Source of the DNA: Halomonas getboli
GTDB taxonomy: Bacteria > Pseudomonadota > Gammaproteobacteria > Pseudomonadales > Halomonadaceae
Direction of reading: 5' to 3'
Assembly: GCF_023094245.1 (NCBI RefSeq)
Contig: NZ_JALMEW010000001.1
Coordinates: 1 to 64,000 of the forward strand
DNA length: 64,000 bases
Positions 21,048 to 30,977 of this stretch are shown in pieces (positions within the stretch are counted from its first letter, which is position 1; the number at the start of each line of letters is the position of its first letter). The position numbers were made by a program, and so were the translations under genes. Under the pieces are notes generated by a model. That model did no database searches. It saw nothing but the letters and a program-made list of their open reading frames with translations, and was not told where the DNA came from.

Positions 21048-21509
21048 TCAGAGCACGCCAGCCTCGAGCCCCGCGGCCATTGCCATGCCGAGCTCTTCCA
21101 CCTGAGTCTCGAAGGCGTCCTGCCAGTCGCCGCGCAGCGTCAGCGGGGCCTGTGCCCACTTCCAGCCAAGCCCGGTGACGATGCCTTCCACGGCGCGCCG
21201 GGTGCCGGTGCCGTCATGGCCAGCGCGGATGTAGAGCGCGCAGGGCAGCCCCCGGGTCTCGTCCAGCACGGCGTAGTAGCTGCGGTCGAAGAAGTCCTTC
21301 AGGGCGCCGCTCATATAGCCCAGGTTCTCGGGCGTGCCGAGCAGGATGGCGTCGCAGGTGCGCACGTCGTCCGGGCCGGCCTCGAGAGGTGGCCTGACGA
21401 CCACCTCGATCGCCTCGATATCGGGGTGGCGGGCGCCACGCTCGGCGGCTTCGCGCAGGCGCCGGGTGTTGGGGGAGGGCGCATGGGCCACGATCAGCAG
21501 TCGCTTCAT
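21048..21509 (-). CDS. Flavodoxin-fold NAD(P)H-dependent reductase
   Basis: A small flavoprotein, 153 residues, of the flavodoxin/WrbA-like fold. The first strand and phosphate loop are LLIVAHAPSPNTRRLREA (FMN-binding), and the second FMN loop is LLGTPENLGYMSGALKDFFDRSYY (about residues 57-80), a stretch shared with NAD(P)H-dependent FMN reductases. It is likely to reduce FMN, quinones or azo compounds; the physiological substrate is not known. It is a single gene, divergent from the YbhB-like gene across 123 bases, and converges on the matB remnant, whose 3' end lies 37 bases away. Confidence 0.82.
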   Translation of the reverse strand: MKRLLIVAHAPSPNTRRLREAAERGARHPDIEAIEVVVRPPLEAGPDDVRTCDAILLGTPENLGYMSGALKDFFDRSYYAVLDETRGLPCALYIRAGHDGTGTRRAVEGIVTGLGWKWAQAPLTLRGDWQDAFETQVEELGMAMAAGLEAGVL

Positions 21510-21632
21510 GGGAACCAGCCGGGTTGAAGAGTGCCTGAGTCGCCATCATACATAAGACAGCGGCGTTGACAGGTGGGAACGCCTTGCCGACGCTGAATCC
21601 GGTATTCACGACCCCATCAGGGAGAACGTCTC

Positions 21633-22109
21633 ATGGCCTTTGCCCTTTCGAAGATGCAGGTGACCAGCTCCGCCTTCGACAATCTTCAGCCGATCCCGGC
21701 CAAATATACCGGCGAGGGGGACGATGTCTCGCCGCCCCTGGCCTGGGAGAACCCGCCGGAGGGCACCAAGGGCTATGCGGTGATCTGCCACGATCCCGAT
21801 GCGCCGTTGGTGGAGCATGGCCACTATGGCTTCGTGCACTGGCTGGTCTACAACCTGCCGGCCTCCGTCACCTCGCTTGAGGAGGCGTCCGCCCGGGGCA
21901 CCCGCGGGCGCAACAATTTCCAGCGCAACGACTATGGCGGTCCCATGCCGCCGGAGGGCCACGGCACGCACCTTTACTATTACATGGTGCTGGCGCTGGA
22001 CAAGCCCACCGATCTGCCTGAGGGCATCTCCATGGACGAGCTGCTGAAACAGATCGAGCCGCACCTGCTGGGCATGAACCGCTTGATCGGCACCTATCAG
22101 AGAGACTGA
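21633..22109 (+). CDS. YbhB/YbcL (PEBP) family protein
   Basis: A Raf-kinase-inhibitor-like, phosphatidylethanolamine-binding-protein-fold protein, 158 residues. The fold's ligand-pocket motifs are present: GDDVSPPLAWENPPEGTKGYAV, CHDPDAPL and GFVHWLVYNLP, followed by GPMPPEGHGTHLYYY. The family's biochemical function in bacteria is not settled. No signal peptide is visible, so it resembles the cytoplasmic YbhB rather than the periplasmic YbcL. ATG 21633 is preceded by GGAGA at the right distance. The gene ends 72 bases before the convergent LysR gene. Confidence 0.9.
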   Translation: MAFALSKMQVTSSAFDNLQPIPAKYTGEGDDVSPPLAWENPPEGTKGYAVICHDPDAPLVEHGHYGFVHWLVYNLPASVTSLEEASARGTRGRNNFQRNDYGGPMPPEGHGTHLYYYMVLALDKPTDLPEGISMDELLKQIEPHLLGMNRLIGTYQRD

Positions 22110-22180
22110 TCGATCCGTTGCGTCGGTGCGGTTGATGCGATCCGGCCGATCGCCCCTGCGAGCCCCGCCATCGGCGGGGC

Positions 22181-23080
22181 TCAGTCGTTGGCGGCCGGGT
22201 CGTTCGCTTCGCTCGCCAGTGGTGCGGCGATGTCGTCGTTTTCGGTGACGATGCGCTCTAGTTCCTCGCAAAAAGCGTCCAGCGCCTCACGGGTATGGCC
22301 CGGGCGGCGATGCAGCTCGATCTCGACCTGTCCCAGCGCCGGCAGGCCCTCCGCCTCGCCGACGATGCGGCAGCCCGCCGGTACACTGCGCGGCGTCTTC
22401 ACCGTCATCGCCAGGCCCGCCTGGACCGGCAGGTTGATGCCGGTGGGCGAGGTGCTGGCGTAGCGGATCTCCCAGCGCCGTTCGTCCCGACCCAGCGCCG
22501 ACAGCGCATGGGCACGGAAGGTGCAGCCCTCCGGATTGAGCGCCAGCGGCAGCACGTCCCATTCCTCCAGCCGGCAGTCCTCGGCGACCACCCACACCAT
22601 CGGCTCCCAGCCCAGCAGCTGTCCCGACTGGGTCGGCACGTGGCGGATCGACAGCACCGCGTCCAGCAGGCCCTCCTGAAACTGGCCGACCAGCGCCGCG
22701 CTCATGTCGCAGGTGATGTTGAGGCGCGTGTCCGGAAAGCGCCGGGCGTAGCGCTCCAGCAGTGCCGGCAGGTAGGCACTGGCCTGTTCCTCGGAGGTGG
22801 CGAAACGGATCAGCTCTCCGCGCTGGCGCTCGCCCAGGGCCTCACGCGCCTCGTCCTCGAGGGTCAGCATGTGCCGGGCGTAGGGCAGCAGCCGCTCGCC
22901 GTGGCGGGTCAGCAGCACGCTGCGGCTGGTGCGCTCGAACAGCGACTGCCCCATCTGATCCTCGAGGCGCTTGATCTGCAGGCTCACCGCCGACTGGGTG
23001 CGATGCAGCACCTTGCCGGCGGCGCTGAACCCCTGGCACTCGGCCACGGTGACGAAGGCGCGGAGCAGGTCCGTATCCAT
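22181..23080 (-). CDS. LysR-family regulator divergent from the 2OG-oxygenase operon
   Basis: A 299-residue LysR-type activator. The N-terminal winged helix reads LLRAFVTVAECQGFSAAGKVLHRTQSAVSLQIKRLEDQMG, and the two-lobed ligand domain follows from about residue 90. It is transcribed away from the oxygenase-M24-mmsA operon, and the 103-base space between them carries an 11-base palindrome, the usual arrangement in which a LysR protein controls the neighbouring catabolic operon. The ligand is unknown but is presumably the operon's substrate or an intermediate. A short GC hairpin (22161-22181) directly overlaps its stop codon. Confidence 0.9.
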   Translation of the reverse strand: MDTDLLRAFVTVAECQGFSAAGKVLHRTQSAVSLQIKRLEDQMGQSLFERTSRSVLLTRHGERLLPYARHMLTLEDEAREALGERQRGELIRFATSEEQASAYLPALLERYARRFPDTRLNITCDMSAALVGQFQEGLLDAVLSIRHVPTQSGQLLGWEPMVWVVAEDCRLEEWDVLPLALNPEGCTFRAHALSALGRDERRWEIRYASTSPTGINLPVQAGLAMTVKTPRSVPAGCRIVGEAEGLPALGQVEIELHRRPGHTREALDAFCEELERIVTENDDIAAPLASEANDPAAND

Positions 23081-23183
23081 AAATTAATGAGCCTTTGAAA
23101 TTGGTTGTATCTCAATGATTCATTTTTATTATGGGGATGCCGTCACTAGGCTGTCCAGCATGCACACGACAGCGGAGACAACC
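23081..23183. promoter_or_regulatory. Divergent control region, LysR gene and catabolic operon
   Basis: AT-rich against the surroundings. It holds the perfect palindrome AATGATTCATT (23114-23124) and a plausible plus-strand promoter TTGTAT (23105-23110), 16 bases, TATTAT (23127-23132). The palindrome lies inside the promoter spacer, where a LysR protein would act as activator or repressor. Confidence 0.55.
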
Positions 23184-24068
23184 ATGCCTGTGGAACCCTC
23201 GGTCGAGACCCCCGCCAACGCCCTCGACGGTCTCATCGATCTGCAACGCTATCCCCTCGACGATCTCGACGGCGACACCGGACGCGCGCTGATCGACCGC
23301 TGCCGCCGCCAGCTGGAGGACGACGGCTGCGTGGTGCTTAAGCACTTCGTGCCCGACGAGGCCCTCGAGCGCCTGGAGCGTGAGACAGAGCGCCTGTCGC
23401 CCGAGGCGCACTACAACCAGACCGAGACCAATCCCTACAACAGCGACGCCGATCCCTCTAAGCCGGCCAGCCACCCGCTGAACCGCTTCGGCGATCGCAC
23501 CAACGGCTTCGTCGCCGGCGACCGCATCGACGGCGACACCATCATCCGCCAGGTCTACCAGAACGCCGATTTCCAGCGTTTCATCGCCACCGTGGTCGGC
23601 ATGGAGGAGATTCACCAGTACGCCGACCCGCTGGCCGACCTGGTGGTCAACGTGCTGCGCGAGGGCTGTCAGCATCCGTGGCACTACGACACCAACGAGT
23701 TCATCGTCACCATGATGACCCGCCAGTCCCACGGCGGCGGCCGCTTCGAGTATGCCCCGGGCATCCGCAGCCCCGAGGGCGAGAACTTCGACGAGGTCGA
23801 GGAGGTCATCGACGGCGATCGTTCGCGGCTCAAGTCGCTGGATCTCCAGCCCGGCGATCTGCAGATCTTCTTCGGCCGCTACTCGCTGCACCGGGTCACC
23901 CCGGTCGAGGGCGACAAGGAGCGCCACACGGTGATCTTCGCCTACGCCAAGGAGCCGGGCTTCATCGGCCGCCCCGAACGCGCCCGCCGCATCTTCGGCC
24001 GCATGGCGCCGGTTCACGAGCGGCTGCTCGAAGAGGGCATGCAGCGCAGCGACGCCCTGGTCGACTGA
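23184..24068 (+). CDS. BesD/ArpA-family 2-oxoglutarate and Fe(II)-dependent oxygenase
   Basis: A soluble non-heme iron enzyme expected to couple 2-oxoglutarate decarboxylation to oxidation of a small substrate. The facial triad is visible: PWHYDTNEF (His167, Asp169) and YSLHRV (His236), with RHTVIF after it, probably part of the 2-oxoglutarate site. GGRFEYAPGIRS is the family block also found in BesD/HalD amino-acid halogenases and related hydroxylases; the Asp in HxD predicts a hydroxylase, because halogenases of this group have Gly or Ala there. ATG 23184 was chosen for the GGAGA 5 bases upstream (294 residues); an earlier ATG at 23115 falls in the promoter. It is the first gene of a probable operon with the M24 and mmsA genes. 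Confidence 0.85.
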   Translation: MPVEPSVETPANALDGLIDLQRYPLDDLDGDTGRALIDRCRRQLEDDGCVVLKHFVPDEALERLERETERLSPEAHYNQTETNPYNSDADPSKPASHPLNRFGDRTNGFVAGDRIDGDTIIRQVYQNADFQRFIATVVGMEEIHQYADPLADLVVNVLREGCQHPWHYDTNEFIVTMMTRQSHGGGRFEYAPGIRSPEGENFDEVEEVIDGDRSRLKSLDLQPGDLQIFFGRYSLHRVTPVEGDKERHTVIFAYAKEPGFIGRPERARRIFGRMAPVHERLLEEGMQRSDALVD

Positions 24069-24158
24069 TCGCGCCCAGCGCCCGCTACGCCCTGCATGCC
24101 CGCGGCGCCGGCCGGTCCGGCGCCGCCCCTTCGCCCCATCACGCCCGAGAGACCTGAC

Positions 24159-25442
24159 ATGAGCATCGTCGATTTCGAGAAGCTGACCGACAACGAACCG
24201 GAACAGATCCCGGTGATCCCCTCGGCCCCCATGGCCAACGGCGACAGCATCCCCACCGCCTTCGACCCGAAGCAGCTGCGCGCCGGCCGCCTCGCGCGCC
24301 TGCGCGCCATGATGGCCGAGCAGGGCTATGCCGCCGTGGTGCTGTTCGACCCGTACAACCAGCGCTATGCCACCGGCTCGCGCAACATGTTCGGCTACTT
24401 CCTGCGCAACTCGACCCGCTACGTCTACGTGCCGCTTGACGGCCCGGTGATCCTGTTCGAGTACCCGGGCAGCGCCCACGTCTCCACCTGGCTGGAGACC
24501 ATCGACGAGTCGCGCACCTCCAAGGTGGTGTGGTCGGCGGTCAACCAGCGCGACAACCTGTCCTCCGATCCCTTCGGCGTCGAGATCGCCGAGCTGATCG
24601 AGGAGCACGGCCGCGGCAACAGGAAGATCGGCCTGGATCGCTGCGCCCTGAACCTGGCGCGCTCGCTGGAGGCCCAGGGGCTGGAGGTCTACGACTGCAT
24701 GCAGGACACCCTGCACTGCCGTCGCATCAAGACCCCCGAGGAGATCGCCTGCCTGGCCCAGTCCATGGCCGGCAGCGAGGCCGCGGTGGCCGAGGTCGAG
24801 GCCGCCATCAAGCCCGGCGTCACCGAGAACGAGCTGTTCGCCATCATGTACGGCGACGTCATCCGCCAGGGCGGCGAGTTCATCGAGACCCGGCTGCTGT
24901 CCTCCGGGCCGCGCACCAACCCCTGGTTCAACGAGGCAAGCGACAGGGTGATCCGCCCCGGCGAGCTGGTGGCGCTGGACACCGATACCATCGGCTGCCA
25001 CGGCTACTACTCCGACTTTTCGCGCACCTTCCACGTCGGCCCGGGCAAGCCCAGCGCCTACCAGAAGAGCCTCTATCGCATGGCCTATGACCAGGTGCAC
25101 CACAACATGGGCATCCTCAAGCCGGGCATGAGCTACCGCGAGATCGCCGAACAGGCGTGGAAGATTCCCGAGCGCTTCCTCGACCGCCGCTATCCCTCGA
25201 TCATCCACGGCGTGGGCATGCACGGTGAGACGCCGCTGGTCGCCCACCACATGGACTTCGACCGCTTCTCCAAGGACGGCATCCTGGAGCCCGGCATGGT
25301 CGTCTCGGTGGAGAGCTACATCGGCGAGGTCGGCGCCGCCGACGGCGTCAAGCTGGAGGAAGAGGTGCTGGTCACCGACACCGGCATCGAGAAGCTGTCG
25401 CGCTATCCGTTCGACGAGGCCCTGCTCGACCGGGAAGTCTAA
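24159..25442 (+). CDS. DddP-like M24 family metallohydrolase
   Basis: A creatinase/prolidase-fold enzyme of 427 residues. The dinuclear metal ligands can be placed: Asp274, Asp276, Asp286, His350, Glu385 and Glu400. The block FIETRLLSSGPRTNPWF (residues 241-257) and the ending LEPGMVVSVES with the KLE ligand closely resemble DddP, the DMSP lyase of roseobacters. Against a lyase role, the residue aligned with DddP's catalytic Asp (six after the metal His) is Gly356 (HGVGMHGETP), although the neighbouring Tyr345 is kept. It could therefore be a C-N or C-S bond hydrolase for another betaine-like or amino-acid-like compound. It lies 90 bases after the oxygenase gene in the same direction. Confidence 0.82.
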   Translation: MSIVDFEKLTDNEPEQIPVIPSAPMANGDSIPTAFDPKQLRAGRLARLRAMMAEQGYAAVVLFDPYNQRYATGSRNMFGYFLRNSTRYVYVPLDGPVILFEYPGSAHVSTWLETIDESRTSKVVWSAVNQRDNLSSDPFGVEIAELIEEHGRGNRKIGLDRCALNLARSLEAQGLEVYDCMQDTLHCRRIKTPEEIACLAQSMAGSEAAVAEVEAAIKPGVTENELFAIMYGDVIRQGGEFIETRLLSSGPRTNPWFNEASDRVIRPGELVALDTDTIGCHGYYSDFSRTFHVGPGKPSAYQKSLYRMAYDQVHHNMGILKPGMSYREIAEQAWKIPERFLDRRYPSIIHGVGMHGETPLVAHHMDFDRFSKDGILEPGMVVSVESYIGEVGAADGVKLEEEVLVTDTGIEKLSRYPFDEALLDREV

Positions 25443-25512
25443 GCGCGACGACATTGCCTCCCTGACGGGCCGGCCGCGGAACCCGCCTGTCGCTATCTGC
25501 CGAATCAAGCAA

Positions 25513-25539
25513 GGCGCGCGCTCGATCCGAGCGCGCGCC
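25513..25539 (+). repeat. Intercistronic hairpin before mmsA
   Basis: A perfect 12-base GC-rich stem (25513-25524 with 25528-25539, loop atc) lies between the M24 gene and mmsA. There is no T run, so it more likely stabilises or attenuates the operon mRNA than ends it. Confidence 0.6.
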
Positions 25540-25563
25540 GAGTGACTGAACAAGAGAGACCCC

Positions 25564-27069
<1,506 letters not shown>

Positions 27070-27136
27070 GCGCATCCAGCTGACCACCGCGAATCGAGAG
27101 ACCCTGGCCGAGCGTTGCGGCTGACGTGACGCCACC

Positions 27137-27181
27137 AGCGCGCCCGCTTCACCCCGTATCTCGGGATGCAGCGGGCGCGCT
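27137..27181 (+). terminator. Hairpin after mmsA
   Basis: A 12-base perfect outer stem (27137-27148 with 27170-27181) encloses a small inner pairing (cccg with cggg). No T run follows; it is a probable operon end 67 bases after mmsA. Confidence 0.55.
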
Positions 27182-27246
27182 GCGTTCTGCCGGCGGCTTG
27201 TCCGGCGTCATGGGAGGCATCTTCCAGGCGCTGCTAGGCTGTCGTC

Positions 27247-28860
27247 ATGGACCGATCACCGGGGTGCCATGACGGCATGAATGGATCGCCCGCCACCGAG
27301 CCCGCCGAACAGGACGATACGCTGACGCCGCTGACGCTCAAGCGCGTTGGCATCGACACCTATCGCGAAAACGTGGCCTACATGCACCGCGAGTGCGACC
27401 GCTATCGGGCCGAGGGCTTCCAGGCCCTGGCCAAGGTAGAGGTGCGCGCCGACGGCCGGCGTATCCTGGCCACGCTCAACGTGGTCGACGACGCGGCCAT
27501 CGTCGGCTGCGGCGAGCTCGGCCTCTCCGAGGATGCCTTCGCCTCGCTGGACGCGGCGGAGGGCTGCCCGGTCAGCATCCGCCAGGCCGAGCCGCCGGCC
27601 TCGATTCCCGCCATGCACCGCAAGCTCGCCGGCGAGCGCCTGACCCGAGACGACTTCCGCGGCATCATCCGCGACATCGCCGAGCGGCGCTATTCCAAGA
27701 TCGAGCTCACCGCCTTCGTGGTGGCCTGCGACCTGGGCGAGCTCGACCGCGAGGAGGTGTTCTACCTCAGCGACGCCATGAGCCGCGTGGGGCGGCGGCT
27801 GGACTGGCACGAGCAGCCGGTGGTCGACAAGCACTGCATCGGCGGCGTGCCCGGCAATCGCACCTCGATGCTGCTGGTGCCGATCGTCGCCGCCCACGGC
27901 CTGCTGTGCCCCAAGACCTCGTCCCGGGCGATCACCTCGCCCTCCGGCACCGCCGATACCATGGAGGTGCTGGCGCGGGTCGACATGCCCTTCGACGAGC
28001 TGGGTGAGCTGGTGCGGACTCACCGCGGATGCCTGGCCTGGGGCGGCACCAGCGAGCTGTCGCCCGCCGATGACGTGCTGATCTCGGTCGAGCGGCCGCT
28101 GTCGGTGGATTCGCCGGGCCAGATGGTGGCCTCGATCCTGTCCAAGAAGATCGCCGCCGGCTCGACCCACCTGCTGCTCGACCTGCCCATCGGGCCCCAC
28201 GCCAAGGTGCGCTCCATGCCCGAGGCCCATCGGCTGCGCCAGCTGTTCGAGTTCGTGGCCCGGCGCCTGGGCCTGACCCTGGACGTGGTGATCACCGACG
28301 GCAGCCAGCCGGTGGGGCGCGGCATCGGGCCCGCCCTGGAGGCTCGGGACGTGATGCGAGTGCTCACCAACCATCCCGAGGCGCCCATGGACCTGCGCCA
28401 GAAGGCGCTGCGCCTGGCCGGGCGGATGCTGGAGTTCGACCCCGACGTGCGCGGCGGCGACGGCTTCGGCCTGGCCCGCGACATCCTCGACGCCGGCCGC
28501 GCCCTCGACAAGATGCAGGCCATCATCCAGGCCCAGGGGGCGCATGCCTTCGATCCCGAGCATCCGCAGCTGGCGCCGCATGCCCTGGAAGTGACCGCTC
28601 ACTGCGACGGCGCGGTGACCGCCCTGAACAACCTGCAGCTGGCGCGCATCGCCCGGCTCGCCGGAGCGCCGCGGGCGATCGGTGCCGGCGTCGACCTGGC
28701 GGTGCGCATCGGCGACAGGGTGAGCGTCGGCCAGCCGCTGTATCGCGTCTACGCCGCCTCGCCCAATGAGCTGACCTTCGCCCGGCAGGCCTGCGAGCGC
28801 GATCGCGGCGTCGCCATCGGCTCGCCCGACGGCATCGTGCGGCTCAACGTGGAAGGGTAA
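27247..28860 (+). CDS. AMP phosphorylase-like nucleoside/nucleotide phosphorylase
   Basis: A 537-residue member of the thymidine-phosphorylase superfamily. An N-terminal domain of about 90 residues not found in DeoA precedes the helical and phosphate-binding core: [40 protein letters not shown] and [14 protein letters not shown], and the C-terminal barrel-sandwich domain contains [16 protein letters not shown]. These features match archaeal AMP phosphorylase, which turns AMP plus phosphate into adenine and ribose-1,5-bisphosphate. Nothing here proves AMP over CMP or thymidine as substrate. The start at 27247 has a weak ribosome site; ATG 27277 is possible. It is 19 bases upstream of a PRPP synthetase homologue, so both act on ribose phosphates. 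Confidence 0.85.
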   Translation: MDRSPGCHDGMNGSPATEPAEQDDTLTPLTLKRVGIDTYRENVAYMHRECDRYRAEGFQALAKVEVRADGRRILATLNVVDDAAIVGCGELGLSEDAFASLDAAEGCPVSIRQAEPPASIPAMHRKLAGERLTRDDFRGIIRDIAERRYSKIELTAFVVACDLGELDREEVFYLSDAMSRVGRRLDWHEQPVVDKHCIGGVPGNRTSMLLVPIVAAHGLLCPKTSSRAITSPSGTADTMEVLARVDMPFDELGELVRTHRGCLAWGGTSELSPADDVLISVERPLSVDSPGQMVASILSKKIAAGSTHLLLDLPIGPHAKVRSMPEAHRLRQLFEFVARRLGLTLDVVITDGSQPVGRGIGPALEARDVMRVLTNHPEAPMDLRQKALRLAGRMLEFDPDVRGGDGFGLARDILDAGRALDKMQAIIQAQGAHAFDPEHPQLAPHALEVTAHCDGAVTALNNLQLARIARLAGAPRAIGAGVDLAVRIGDRVSVGQPLYRVYAASPNELTFARQACERDRGVAIGSPDGIVRLNVEG

Positions 28861-28879
28861 AGCGAGGGAAGACACGCCC

Positions 28880-29815
28880 ATGAGCATCATGCTGCTCTAC
28901 GTCGACGACGAGGCGGGACCGGCCCGGCGGCTGGCCGAGGCCGCCGGACTCGAGGCTCGGGCCGTGGTGGAGCACCGCTTCCCCGACCGCGAGCTGCGCC
29001 TGACGCTGCCCTTCGCCGGCACCGTCGCATCCCCAGAGCCGATGCCGCTGACCCTGGTGGTCTATCGCAGCCTCGACCGGCCCAACGACAAGCTGGTCGA
29101 GCTGTGGCTGATCGCCCGCCACGCCCGCCAGCAGGGCGCTCGCCGCCTGGTGCTGGTGGCGCCCTATCTGGCCTACATGCGCCAGGACATCGCCTTTCAT
29201 CCCGGCGAGATCGTCAGCCAGACGCTGATCGGCGCCTTCCTGGCCGAGCTGTTCGACGCCGTGATCACCGTCGACCCGCATCTGCATCGCATCGATCGCC
29301 TCGACCAGGCGATTCCGCTCGAGCGGGCCGTCGCGCTGTCGGGGGCCGTGCGCCTCGGCGAGCTGATCGCCGAGCGGCGCGAAGAGCCGCTGCTGATCGG
29401 CCCCGACGCGGAATCCCGGCAGTGGGTGCAGCAGGCCGCCGGCGCCACCGGCTTCGCCTTCGGCGTCTGCCACAAGACCCGCCGCGGCGATCGCGAGGTG
29501 GCGATCGCGCTGCCCGATATCGCGCTGCGCGGCCGTCGAACGGTGCTGATGGACGACGTGGCCAGCTCCGGCCACACCGTGGCCCGGGCCGCCGAGGCGC
29601 TGCTCGCCGCCGGCGCGGCCTCGGTGGATCTGGCCGTGACCCATGCGCTGTTCGCCGACGATGCCCTGGCGGTGATCGAGGCCGCGGGGGTGGGGGAGGT
29701 GTGGAGCACCGATTGCATCGTTCATGCCAGCAATGCCATTTCCATGGCACCGCTGCTGGCGCCGGCGCTGTCGGAGGTGCTGGCGGCGCTCGACCAGCGA
29801 GCGGCTTCTGATTGA
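28880..29815 (+). CDS. Ribose-phosphate pyrophosphokinase (PRPP synthetase) homologue
   Basis: Makes 5-phosphoribosyl-1-pyrophosphate from ribose-5-phosphate and ATP, or runs a related reaction. Family blocks: FPDRELRLTLPFAG, PYLAYMRQDIAFHPGE (ATP and flexible-loop region), VDPHLHRID and the PRPP loop VLMDDVASSGHT (about residues 224-235). It has 311 residues, like Prs (315), but is clearly more divergent than the housekeeping Prs, for instance with Ala-Ser-Ser in the PRPP loop in place of the usual Thr-Gly-Gly. It is translated 19 bases after the AMP-phosphorylase-like gene, so a paired role in recycling a ribose bisphosphate is likely. The true housekeeping prs should lie elsewhere. Confidence 0.88.
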   Translation: MSIMLLYVDDEAGPARRLAEAAGLEARAVVEHRFPDRELRLTLPFAGTVASPEPMPLTLVVYRSLDRPNDKLVELWLIARHARQQGARRLVLVAPYLAYMRQDIAFHPGEIVSQTLIGAFLAELFDAVITVDPHLHRIDRLDQAIPLERAVALSGAVRLGELIAERREEPLLIGPDAESRQWVQQAAGATGFAFGVCHKTRRGDREVAIALPDIALRGRRTVLMDDVASSGHTVARAAEALLAAGAASVDLAVTHALFADDALAVIEAAGVGEVWSTDCIVHASNAISMAPLLAPALSEVLAALDQRAASD

Positions 29816-29994
29816 CGGGCGGTCCGGTCCGGTAATGTCAAGTTTTTCCATTTAAAACAAAAGGTTATTTATTCGCTCAGGCAAAGCCGCGAAATGCCGT
29901 GATTTCCGGGGCATGTTCCCGGCATGGAAGCGTTGTGCCGAGCGGGTGAGCGTGTTTCTTTCGGAGAGATAACGAGTCGAGGGAGTGACGGGCA

Positions 29995-30621
29995 ATGAAC
30001 ATGACGAGCGGTGCCATGCTGCTGGCCGGGATGGCCCTGGTGCTGGCGCTCATGGCCCTGGGGCTGTTCTGGTATCTGCGCCGGGACCGAGTCGAGGCCT
30101 CCGCCGAACCCGATGCCGAGCCACCGGTCGCGTCCGCGCCGTCGGCCGAGCCCGAACCGACCCCGAGCGCGCCGGCGACGCCCGAGCCCGAGGAGGTCGC
30201 GCAGCGCTTCCGCGTCGCCAAGGGCGCGGAGGTGCGCCAGTGCCTGTTCGTGGTGCTGGACTGGCCGGGGCTCGATACCAATCGCCGCCTGCGACGCCGG
30301 TTGGAGGAGGCCGAGGCGGTCTACGATGCCAAGCGCAAGGTCTACAACATTCACCCGCCGCGCACCGGCTATCGCATGGTGATCGCCAACAGCACGCCGC
30401 CGGGGGCGCTGCCGCCGCTGCACGAGGACGGCGAGCATCCGGTGGTCGACGGCATCTCCATTCTGGTGCATTTTCGCAACAAGCGGCGGGTCGCCCACAG
30501 CCCCGATGCGCTGATCGACTTCACCCGCTCGGTGGCCGCGCTGGGCGGCCGGATCCTCGATGCCGAGCGTCACGAGGTCAGCGACGAGGCGTTCGAACAG
30601 CTGCGACGCGCCGCTCCCTGA
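29995..30621 (+). CDS. ZipA-like membrane protein (FtsZ-binding-domain fold)
   Basis: A 208-residue protein built like ZipA: an N-terminal membrane segment (LLAGMALVLALMALGLFWYL), a basic stop-transfer (RRDR), a Pro/Ala/Glu-rich linker of about 40 residues, and a C-terminal domain of about 140 residues. The domain follows the ZipA pattern: an opening strand (RQCLFVVLDWPG), a YNIHPPRTGYRMVIANSTPPGAL block where ZipA has a His-Arg-rich stretch then LANMVKPGTF, ISILVHFRN, and the ending ALGGRILDAERHEVSDEAFEQLR. The linker is much shorter than in E. coli ZipA (328 residues). zipA proper normally lies beside ligA, which is not seen here, so this is probably a paralogue. The assignment rests on pattern, not alignment. 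Confidence 0.7.
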   Translation: MNMTSGAMLLAGMALVLALMALGLFWYLRRDRVEASAEPDAEPPVASAPSAEPEPTPSAPATPEPEEVAQRFRVAKGAEVRQCLFVVLDWPGLDTNRRLRRRLEEAEAVYDAKRKVYNIHPPRTGYRMVIANSTPPGALPPLHEDGEHPVVDGISILVHFRNKRRVAHSPDALIDFTRSVAALGGRILDAERHEVSDEAFEQLRRAAP

Positions 30622-30657
30622 GACATTGTCCTTTCATCGTCCAAGGAGGAGACGCGC

Positions 30658-30942
30658 ATGGCGCTATTCGATCGTGACCGGCGCGAGGAAAACCCGCGCA
30701 CCCGCCGGCTCTACGCCCTGTGGGAGCTGGTCTACACCTTCGTCGACTTCGGTGCCGCGGCGGCCTTCCTGGTCGGCTCGGTGCTGTTTCTCTACGAGAG
30801 CCAGCAGACCCTTGCGACCTGGTTCTTCATCGTCGGGTCGGCGATGTTCGCCTTCAAGCCCACCATCCGCACCCTGCGCGACCTCAAGCTGGCGTCCATG
30901 GGCGACGTGGAGGATCTGGAGCGTGAGGGACGTCAGGACTGA
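30658..30942 (+). CDS. YrhK family small membrane protein
   Basis: 94 residues with two hydrophobic segments (VDFGAAAAFLVGSVLFLY and TWFFIVGSAMFAF), a basic N-terminus and an acidic tail. The arrangement TFVDFGAAAAFLVGS, then ESQQTLATWFFIVGSAMF and KPTIRTLRDLK, matches the YrhK domain of unknown function. AAGGAGGAGA lies just upstream of ATG 30658. It sits 36 bases after the ZipA-like gene and is probably cotranscribed with it. No catalytic residues are evident. Confidence 0.78.
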   Translation: MALFDRDRREENPRTRRLYALWELVYTFVDFGAAAAFLVGSVLFLYESQQTLATWFFIVGSAMFAFKPTIRTLRDLKLASMGDVEDLEREGRQD

Positions 30943-30977
30943 CGGCCGCCCCGATGCCTTCAGGCACGGCTTAGGGC

